Positions 57,107 to 64,000 of a DNA stretch of 64,000 nucleotides are shown here, piece after piece (positions within the stretch are counted from its first letter, which is position 1; each line of letters opens with the position of its first letter). The stretch covers positions 930,001 to 994,000 of the forward strand of contig NZ_CP101806.1 of assembly GCF_024498215.1 (NCBI RefSeq), in the 5' to 3' direction. This stretch comes from Mycoplasmopsis caviae. Its GTDB lineage: Bacteria > Bacillota_I > Bacilli_A > Mycoplasmatales > Metamycoplasmataceae. The notes under the pieces were generated by a model, which had not been told where the DNA came from, searched no databases, and saw only the letters and a program-made list of their open reading frames with translations. A program made the position numbers and the translations under genes.

Positions 57107-58154
57107 TGATGATTTAAGTATTAATACAAAAGAGCAAAAGAATAATAAAAATAAAGATTTTTTCAATAAATCAATCGCTCTTTTTTCTGGGATTATGTGA
57201 GCACTTAATGGTGTTTTGATTTCAACTCTTAGTAAACTATTGCCTCAAGACTCTTATTTTATTATTGGACATTTAGGCCAAGCAAAACTTGCTCTTATGC
57301 TTACTTTTTTAAGCGATCTTTTTGGTTTGCTAACAAGCTTAATAATTATTTTTTCCTTTAAAAAACACAAAGAGTTTTTTGCAGCCTTTAGAAACAAAAA
57401 CATTTGGATTTTATTACTTAGTTCCTTTTTTGGTGCACCATTAGGTATGACAATGTATGTACTTGGCATTATTTATGTTGGTACTGGTATAAGCAGTGCA
57501 ATAACAGTATGTTATCCAGTAATTGGGGCTATGTTAGCATTTATTTTCTTAAAACAAAAAACTACAAAAAATGGTTTATTTGGATCAATTATTTCACTTC
57601 TTTGTATATTAACACTAGGAATATTGCAATTTCAAAAAGGTGATATTAAGAATGGTTGAGGTTTTTTGTTCGCAATTATCGCTGCACTTTGCTGAGCGCT
57701 AGAATCTTTTTTATCGACCTTATCAATGAAAAATTCAATAGACCCTTTTGTGTCAATATTTTTTAGATATGTTGTTTCAATATTTGTTCTTGGTGTTTTT
57801 GTTTTGCCATCGTTAAAAATTTATGGACATAGTAGGCAATTATTTAGTAATCTTAACACTCTTTTAATTGTTGGATCTGGTGTTGTTGCTTGCATTTCTT
57901 ATATGACATTTTATTATGCATTAGACAAAAATGGCATTCCGCTTACAACAGGCTTAAATATTTCATATGTTGCTTGAACAATCATCTTTGATTTAATGAG
58001 ATTAGAATTTTATTCTTATTATTTTTACATTCTATCAATCTTAATTTTATTAAGTCAAATTATTACATTATTACCAGATGATAAATTTATATTTAGAAAT
58101 TGAAAAAGACAGAAGACAAAATGTAAGGTAGAGGATACAAAAGAATCAGATTAG
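57099..58154 (+). CDS. LicB-like transporter, EamA/DMT family
   Basis: 351 residues with about ten hydrophobic helices in two halves, as in the drug/metabolite transporter superfamily (LFSGIMWALNGVLIST, GAPLGMTMYVLGIIYVGTG, SYMTFYYALDKNGIPLTTG). In lic loci LicB takes up choline. The start overlaps the licC-licA stop, so the two are translated together, and the poly-G switch should also affect it through coupling. Choline specificity is inferred. Confidence 0.82.
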
Positions 58155-58470
58155 CAAAATGTCATTATTATAATACTTGTCAAAATTTATCAATTTACTA
58201 AAAAAACTATAAAACAGTTGTTTTAGTAAATTTTTTATTCTCATTTTTGTCAAGGTGCTAGTGAAATTGTAATTGAGTTTGATATAAAAGATCTATGAAC
58301 TATTAGCTGAATGCTACTTCCATAGTAAAAGTATAGGAATTTTGTATTGCATTTAAAGATTTTTTTCTTACAAGAAAAAACACTTTTTTTACTTAATTAA
58401 TAAATATTTTATTAATTCTTTTAAAAATAAAAAAATATAATTATTAAGTATATATTAATAAAGGAGAAAC
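58155..58470. other. Intergenic stretch with one strong hairpin-loop element
   Basis: About 315 bases, no gene seen. Holds the hairpin at 58194-58230 and the promoter region of the next gene. Confidence 0.6.
58194..58230. repeat. Dispersed hairpin-loop element 10 (clearest stem)
   Basis: TTTACTAAAA and TTTTAGTAAA form a perfect 10-bp stem around a core with CTATAAAACAG (58207-58217). It may serve as terminator of the lic operon. Confidence 0.8.
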
Positions 58471-59766
58471 ATGGAAGTTAAACAAAAATTAGTTTCAACA
58501 TTAGCTAATGTTAACCTCTGAAGTGCTATTATTGCTTCTATTGTAATAATTGGACTTGGTTATTTGTTAGTTAAAATAAAATGATTTAAGTCAACTTGGA
58601 AGGCTGCTCTTGTTGGTGTGGTTATGAAGGTTGCACTACCAGCACTTGCTCTTTCAGGTTTTATGAAAAGTATATCAATTAATGACTTGAAGGAACAAGG
58701 AATTGTTTTAGGTGTTGCTTTTGCATTTTATATTTTATTATCTGCCGGTGCTTGATTATGAATTAAATTTGCACCTAATAAAACACCAGAAGTTGTAGAA
58801 AATGCACAAGAAAACACAATTATTGGAGAAATGAGTGCCACAAAAACAGTTGATGAATCTCGTCACCGTGCAATGGTTGTTTGAATGCTATTAATATTTG
58901 GTTCTACAACATTTTTTGGAATGCCAATTATTAGAGAATTATATTCAAAAGGCGGACTTTTAGCTGCTGGTATTTGAAATGTACCTTATAGAATTTTCTT
59001 ATATTCATTCTGTTTTATGCAAATGAAAGGACTAAAATTTAATAAAGAAAATATAAAGAATTCTGTTAAAACAATGTTTTTAAACCCAATTATTATTGCT
59101 ACATTTGCCGGTTTAATTCTTTGATTAACTCAATTAATTCCAGGTGCTGGAATTACTATTAAAGATGCAGCAGCTAATACATCAATAATGACAAAAACTG
59201 GTGCACTAACTGTAACAAAAATTGGTTCATTTAGTACAAATTTTTCAACAGTTTATGGAACAGTTGCTAACGGAAAAAATACTTGATATATCTATAATGT
59301 TGCTAGCGGTTTATATGAAGTTACAACTAAAACTCCAAAAGGTTGATTTGAGTGAGAAACAACACTACCATACTTACACAAATTCATTAGCATATTAGGT
59401 AGCTTATGTTCACCACTAATTTGATTAGCTATTGGTATGACACTTGCCGAAAGCAAAATTAAAGAAGCTGTTAGTGATAAATGAGTTTGAATTTACTCAC
59501 TTATTAAATTAATTGTTATTCCTCTTGCTGTTTTTGCAGTGTTTTGAGGAATTAACAAAGCAAGTGGTGGAACTCTTATTGCTAAAAACGTTGGTATTGC
59601 AATGGTTATTTTTGCAGCTACACCACCAGCAACAGTTGCTGTTGGTTATGCAATAAGTGAAAATAAATGTGCAAGACTTGCAAGTTCTTGTTCAGCGTTT
59701 AGTACACTATTAGCTGTTATAATCTTGCCAATTTGAATCGTTGTAGGTGAATTATTATTCATATAG
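58471..59766 (+). CDS. AEC-family (auxin efflux carrier type) transporter
   Basis: 431 residues, ten hydrophobic helices split by a soluble loop. Features: MKVALPALALSGFMKSI, CSPLIWLAIGMTLAESKI, and AATPPATVAVGYAISEN, typical of carriers for malate, lactate or other organic acids. An unusual ~90-residue polar insert (TSIMTKTGALTVTKIGSF to WFEWETT) lies before the second half. Start behind AAAGGAGAAAC. The dehydrogenase follows after 7 bases, so a 2-hydroxy acid is the likely substrate. Confidence 0.82.
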
Positions 59767-59773
59767 GATTAAA

Positions 59774-60763
59774 ATGAAAATTATTACGTTTAAAGTTCGA
59801 GATGTAGAAAAACCAATCTTTGAAGAAATTAACAAAAAGTTTGGGCATGAATTAGAAATTCATAGCGAAAGTTTGACATTAGAGAATGTCAAACTAACTA
59901 AGAGTTTTGATGCTGTTATTGTTAGGGTTGATGGTTCAATAAATAAGGAACTACTTGACCTATTAAAGGCTAACGGAGTTAAATATTTATTAACTAGAAC
60001 TGTTGGAACTGATCACATTGATTTAGATTATGCTCATAAATTGGGCTTTAAGATGGCTAGAGTGCCATCATATTCACCTACTGCAATTGCTGAATTAGCT
60101 TTTGCACATGCACTAATGCTTTCAAGAAACACAATTCATTTTGCTCATAAAAGTTTGAATAATGACTTTGTTGTTGATGCAAAAGGTTTTGCAACTGAAC
60201 TTAAAAATAAGGTAGTTGGCATTGTAGGGATTGGAAAAATTGGTTTAGCAACTGCTAAGATGTTCAAAACTATGACAAATAACGTTCTAGGTTATGATCT
60301 TTATCCAAGTGATGAAGGCAAGAAGGTTGTCAAATATACAAAAACACTTGAAGAATTAGTTAAAAAAGCAGATATTATTTCATTTAATTGTCCTTATGTT
60401 AAGGGTAAAAATGACAAGATGATTAATGATGAATTAATTAAATTAATGAAACCTGGTGTAATTATTGTTAATACGGCTAGGGGGCAAATTCAAGATGAGG
60501 AAGCCTTATTAAGAGGTTTGCAAAGTGGAAAAATTCAAGCAGTTGCTACCGATGTTTTAAATAACGAAAAAGAAATTTTCTTTAAAAAACATACTAAAAT
60601 TGAAAATAATACAATTAATCAATTACTTGGATTTTATCCACGCTTCATTTTAACACCACATATTGGTTCATATACAGATGAAGCTGTTAAGAATATGGTT
60701 GAATATACATATGAGAACCTAAAAGAATATGTTGAAACTAATGAATGTAAAAATGCTATTTAG
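59774..60763 (+). CDS. D-2-hydroxyacid dehydrogenase, D-lactate dehydrogenase-like
   Basis: 329 residues. NAD motif GIVGIGKIGLATAKMF; substrate Arg in VNTARGQIQDEEALL; Glu in NNEKEIFF; catalytic His in LTPHIGSYT; N-terminal LLTRTVGTDHIDLDYA. Reduces pyruvate to D-lactate or a similar pair and so regenerates NAD. Start at 59774 behind AGGATTAAA; a GTG further upstream would overlap the transporter and lacks a site. Confidence 0.88.
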   Translation: MKIITFKVRDVEKPIFEEINKKFGHELEIHSESLTLENVKLTKSFDAVIVRVDGSINKELLDLLKANGVKYLLTRTVGTDHIDLDYAHKLGFKMARVPSYSPTAIAELAFAHALMLSRNTIHFAHKSLNNDFVVDAKGFATELKNKVVGIVGIGKIGLATAKMFKTMTNNVLGYDLYPSDEGKKVVKYTKTLEELVKKADIISFNCPYVKGKNDKMINDELIKLMKPGVIIVNTARGQIQDEEALLRGLQSGKIQAVATDVLNNEKEIFFKKHTKIENNTINQLLGFYPRFILTPHIGSYTDEAVKNMVEYTYENLKEYVETNECKNAI

Positions 60764-60773
60764 TTAAATAATG

Positions 60774-60804
60774 AAACTATTGTCCTTTTGGATAATAGTT
60801 TTTT
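60774..60804 (+). terminator. Terminator of the transporter/dehydrogenase operon
   Basis: AAACTATTGTCC and GGATAATAGTTT, followed by T's. Confidence 0.9.
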
Positions 60805-60878
60805 GTTGATTACCACTTTATGAGATTGTAAACGTAATCAGGTTTCGGAGTTGACAATGTTCCAATTCACTAAAAAGA

Positions 60879-60889
60879 CTGTTTTATAG
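60879..60889 (-). repeat. Dispersed hairpin-loop element 11
   Basis: CTGTTTTATAG between CACTAAAAAGA and AGTTTTTTGTAAA. Confidence 0.7.
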
Positions 60890-61013
60890 AGTTTTTTGTA
60901 AAAAACGAGCTGTTAAATTAATAACACTTTTAGGTTAAAAAATGCTATTTTTCACACTTTAGAGAAAAAATATTGGGTTTCGGAGTTGAAGTCAAATGAA
61001 TTTACCAAAAGCT

Positions 61014-61024
61014 CTATAAAATAG
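61014..61024 (+). repeat. Dispersed hairpin-loop element 12 (variant)
   Basis: CTATAAAATAG between TTTACCAAAAGCT and ACGTTATAGTAAA. Confidence 0.7.
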
Positions 61025-61100
61025 ACGTTATAGTAAAAAAACAGATACTTAAATTAATAACACTTTCTAGGCAATAAAACTCCTCACTTATAATATAAAA

Positions 61101-61128
61101 AATGAACTAAGTTTTAACCTAGTTCATA
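61101..61128 (-). terminator. Terminator overlapping the permease stop
   Basis: ATGAACTA and TAGTTCAT form the stem. The stop codon lies inside. Confidence 0.75.
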
Positions 61129-62789
61129 TTGTTTTTGTTTTCTTTACTTAATTTCTCTTCTGCAACAATTCTTAATTGTTCATCTCTTCAATTCATATAT
61201 TTTTCAACACTGCCAAATTTCTTTTTGAAATACATATCTTCAAAAACATGTGGCAAATATGGCACAACAATATAAATAATCAAAGTTACAATTGTCATTA
61301 TTCTACCAATAAGCAATTCTTTATAAATTAAACTGCTCTTATCTTCAAATCATGCTAGCATAATGACATCAACAAATGGAGCAACTGTTGTAATAATAAT
61401 TGCTATAAAGGTAACAATCATACTGAAGTATGCACAAACTAAAAAGTATTTCTTTTTATTAACTGAAACCAAGTTTGTTTTTCTGTTTCTAATTCCACCT
61501 AGAATTGCAATGGCTATAAATGTATAAACTATTAACGATGACCAATTAGCAATTAAATCTGCAAAATTATATAACTTATTTAAGTGATCAGAAACCGCTG
61601 AATTGAATGAATTATATGTTGCAGCTGGAAAATATGCTAATGCTCCAATGATTGAGAAAATCACAATCATTGGAATTGATATAACTAAACTGTATATCAT
61701 TCCAACAATAGGTCTATTTGCATTAAGTCTATTTCTATATTTAAATCACAAAGGCAACTCACCACAAATTAATAAGTCCTCGACATATCTAGAAAACCAC
61801 ATTCCAAAACTGTTTATAATTCCTAAAACTCCAATTGCTATTGATACATTTAGTAAACCAAAAATTATATTCGCTGTTTTTATTCCTCATCAAGCATCAA
61901 TAAATGTTTTCATTTTGTTAAATGAACCACCATTAATACTCATAGCAACTGCTATTAGAATATAAATTACTGTTGTAATTAATAAACCAATTAATAATGC
62001 ATATGGTGTCTTTTTTGGTTCCTTCATCTCTGATTGAATTCCGCTGGTTACATAGAAACCATCATATGCAAAAAATATTGCTGATATTGATAAAAATACA
62101 CCTAAACCAGCTCCAAAAGATTTAATTGAACTCAATGGAGATCCAGTTTTAATATTAAATTTTTGATCTTGCACAGTGGCACTAATTAAATTCGTGCCGC
62201 CTTTATTAGTAAAGGCTAAAATAAAACCAATCGAAATAATAAACACTAAAGGTAAAAATTTAATACCTAAAATTATCTTATTATGAATATCACCGGCTTT
62301 TGAATATAAAGAAGGCACAATTGCAAAATATATAGTAATTAATAAACTAATAGCAGTTCATATTATTCAATCATACTTAGTTCCTATAACATATGCTTCT
62401 TTACCCATAAATGAACCTATACCTTGTTGTAAGGAAATTAATGCATATAGTGGCATAAAAAAATATGTTAGTGGTAAATAAACATAAACCATAAAATTTT
62501 TTGACAGATTAAAGGTTAATCTACTATTAAATATTTGATTTCAGCCAACAATTGATAAATTATTTTTCTTAGAACTCGAAATTTCAACAAGGGCTAGTGC
62601 CATTGTAATAACTGCTAGTGCAGTGAAAATTCAACAAAAAATAGCTAAAATTAGACTTTGATGTGAATTATTTAATATACTCTCGCTCTTAAAATAAATT
62701 CCGGCTCCGGTACTACCACCAATAACCATTAATATTGCTGCAAAGAATGTTATTTTCTTCTGTTTTGTTTTACTTGTTTCATTATTCAT
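61119..62789 (-). CDS. Amino acid permease, APC superfamily
   Basis: 556 residues, about twelve to fourteen hydrophobic helices. The first helix has the APC signature AAILMVIGGSTGAGIYFKS, followed by SAIFFAYDGFYVTSGIQSEMKEPKKTPYALL, which matches the FDGW-type region of these carriers. The C-terminus is soluble and charged. Probably takes up an amino acid; which one is not clear. Start behind AGGAGCAAAGATA, on the minus strand. Confidence 0.88.
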
Positions 62790-62813
62790 TATCTTTGCTC
62801 CTAAGTAAAATTA

Positions 62814-62853
62814 TTTTACCAAAAGCAACAATTTAAATCGTTGATTGGTAAAA
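62814..62853. repeat. Hairpin with arms like the dispersed elements
   Basis: Outer stem TTTTACCAA/TTGGTAAAA, inner stem CAAC/GTTG. It lacks the CTATAAAACAG loop. Lies upstream of the permease gene. Confidence 0.6.
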
Positions 62854-63118
62854 ATAGGCAATTAAAATGGGAATTTAGAGGTTTTTAGACTTAAATTTTC
62901 ATTTTTTGAAGTTTGTAGTTGCTTATAAATGGAGGTATTTAATTTAACAATAGCAAATTAACACGCTATATTGAGATTAAAATTAGTGCTATTTCTTTTT
63001 GATTTTATATACAGCGAGAAAAGATTGGTTAACAGGATTTAATTAGGACGGTGAATTTTTTATCAAAACTAAATGCCATTTTAAAACATTTGGTTTTAAA
63101 ATTTAATGTTTTATTTAT

Positions 63119-63231
63119 TTAATCAATTATTGTTGTGCCCGTTGTTGGTTGTGTTGGATTTGAAGATTGCGATGGTTTTAAGGGCCTTGAGTCTCTTCGC
63201 TACAACTTGCAGACACTAAACAAAATAACAT
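63119..63231 (-). pseudogene. Possible lipoprotein-gene remnant
   Basis: From ATG at 63231: MLFCLVSASCSEETQGP then a stop. It has a lipobox-like VSASC. After a one-base shift it continues KPSQSSNPTQPTTGTTIID to a TAA, a Pro/Thr/Ser linker like those behind mycoplasma lipoprotein signals. Short, so it could be chance. Confidence 0.35.
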
Positions 63232-63453
63232 ACTAGTAAATCTCAAGATGTCTGCAAGACTAATTTCAATTTTTCTGCAAATAAAACTTTCTTCAATAAT
63301 TTAGAATCTATACCTTTTATTGATGAAATCTAAAATGATGCTCATGTAGCACAAACACATAGTAAAAAGCAGTAATGATTATTTTAATGTTCAGTAACCA
63401 TTTTTTGTTGATTATTTGGAATGAGTCATAAGTTAAATTTATGCACCTTGCGC

Positions 63454-63459
63454 TATAAT
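63454..63459 (+). promoter_or_regulatory. -10 box of the second C5-methylase
   Basis: TATAAT, 30 bases before the ATG, followed by a ribosome site AAGGAGAG. Confidence 0.6.
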
Positions 63460-63489
63460 TATTTTATAAATTTTATAAGGAGAGAAAAT

Positions 63490-64000
63490 ATGATTAATAT
63501 CAAGAAAAAAACACTTCATGGATATAAATTCATAGATCTCTTTGCAGGATTAGGTGGTTTTAGATTAGCATTGGAATCTTTGGGAGCAAAGTGTGTTTAT
63601 TCTAGTGAATGAGATAAAAATGCTCAAAATGTTTATAAGAACAATTTTAATGATTATCCTAATGGCGATATTACAAAAATTGATGAAAAAACAATACCTA
63701 ATCATGATATTCTTTGTGCTGGTTTTCCTTGTCAATCATTTTCAATTAGTGGCAAACAAAAAGGATTTAATGATAATAGAGGTGTGCTTTTTTTCGATGT
63801 CGCTAGGATTGTTAAAGAAAAGAAACCAAAGGTTGTTTTTATGGAGAATGTTAAAAATTTTGTAGTGCATGATGATGGAAGAACTTTGAACATTGTAAAA
63901 ACAACTATGGAAGAACTTGGCTATACTTTTTTTCAAAAAATTTTAAATTCTTCAAATTTTGGAATTCCACAAAAAAGAGAAAGAATATATATGGTTTGTT
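63490..64000 (+). CDS. dcm: DNA (cytosine-5)-methyltransferase, N-terminal part
   Basis: 170 residues to the window edge. Motif I DLFAGLGGFRLALESLG, motif IV GFPCQSFSISGKQKGF with the catalytic Cys, motif VI ENVKNF and motif VIII PQKRERIYMV. Different from the methylase at 45721-47043. A partner nuclease, if any, would be beyond the window. Confidence 0.93.

Larger units (their letters stand above)
60841..61110. repeat. Tandem duplication of a 135-bp unit holding a hairpin-loop element
   Basis: Two units (60841-60975 and 60976-61110) share GGTTTCGGAGTTGA at the start and TAAATTAATAACACTTT at the end. Each carries the hairpin loop in the middle, but in opposite orientation: 60879-60889 CTGTTTTATAG and 61014-61024 CTATAAAATAG. 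No gene was seen here. Confidence 0.75.
62790..63489. other. Long intergenic stretch with hairpins and a lipoprotein remnant
   Basis: About 700 bases with no intact gene. It has a hairpin at 62814-62853 (TTTTACCAA/TTGGTAAAA, the same arms as the dispersed elements but another loop), a hairpin near 63072-63103 (CATTTTAAAAC with GTTTTAAAAT), an inverted repeat CTTGCAGACA/TGTCTGCAAG around 63208-63260, and the fragment at 63119-63231. Confidence 0.6.

Noticed and set aside
59747-59773. Upstream GTG start for the dehydrogenase
   Set aside because: It would overlap the transporter end and lacks a ribosome site; ATG at 59774 has AGGATTAAA before it and matches the family start.
1-64000. CRISPR array or cas genes
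   Set aside because: No regularly spaced direct repeats and no Cas motifs were seen on either strand.

Overview
The window is from a mollicute of the Mycoplasma/Mycoplasmopsis (hominis-group) type. It is very AT-rich. TGA must be read as tryptophan (genetic code 4), because most genes are continuous only that way (valS, hsdR, engB, pyk and others). It has a tmRNA, a solitary 5S rRNA gene, many lipoproteins and short intergenic regions. The species cannot be fixed from the sequence alone.

Layout: 1-1566 is a large lipoprotein on the minus strand, cut by the window edge, followed by tmRNA (2184-2560). IS copy 1 (2614-4789) sits between tmRNA and a degenerate OppF-like ABC ATPase (4828-7305). 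Then come a tail-anchored Lys-rich protein, a tandem pair of YwaF-family membrane proteins (the first frameshifted), and a ~1414-residue surface protein that an 8-G tract holds out of frame. 15331-21960 is metabolic: valS, folD, pta, ackA, coaD, engB. 22014-28132 has an anchored surface protein, pyk, a lipoprotein nuclease, fba, rpoE and an ECF-type S component. 28150-36850 is accessory: two tandem lipoprotein paralogues, four members of one paralogous family (one dead), a nucleotidyltransferase plus DUF4143-type ATPase pair behind two identical palindromes, and a Xer-like tyrosine recombinase. 36846-44079 is a type I restriction-modification locus with three hsdS cassettes joined by inverted repeats, then hsdM and hsdR. 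44157-47043 carries an unknown gene and a type II restriction enzyme/C5-methylase pair. 47312-50932 has 5S rRNA, IS copy 2, tRNA-Leu, tRNA-Ile, rpsI and rplM. 51082-58154 looks like a surface glycan and phosphocholine locus: galE, a GT2 glycosyltransferase, IS copy 3, a LicC-LicA fusion with a second 8-G tract (in frame), and a LicB-like transporter. 58471-62789 has an AEC carrier, a D-lactate-dehydrogenase-like enzyme and an amino-acid permease. A second C5-methylase runs off the right end.

How it works together: the core genes cover glycolysis (fba, pyk), acetate/ATP formation (pta-ackA) and probably lactate formation. The accessory part is built for variation: two poly-G switches on surface functions (one OFF, one ON) and an hsdS shufflon predicted to give up to four DNA specificities, with a Xer-type recombinase about 2.6 kb away. 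Three copies of one insertion sequence, each in a perfect 27-bp target duplication, mark recent mobility. A dispersed intergenic hairpin family with loop CTATAAAACAG, present in both loop orientations, recurs twelve times and is not explained by ordinary terminators.
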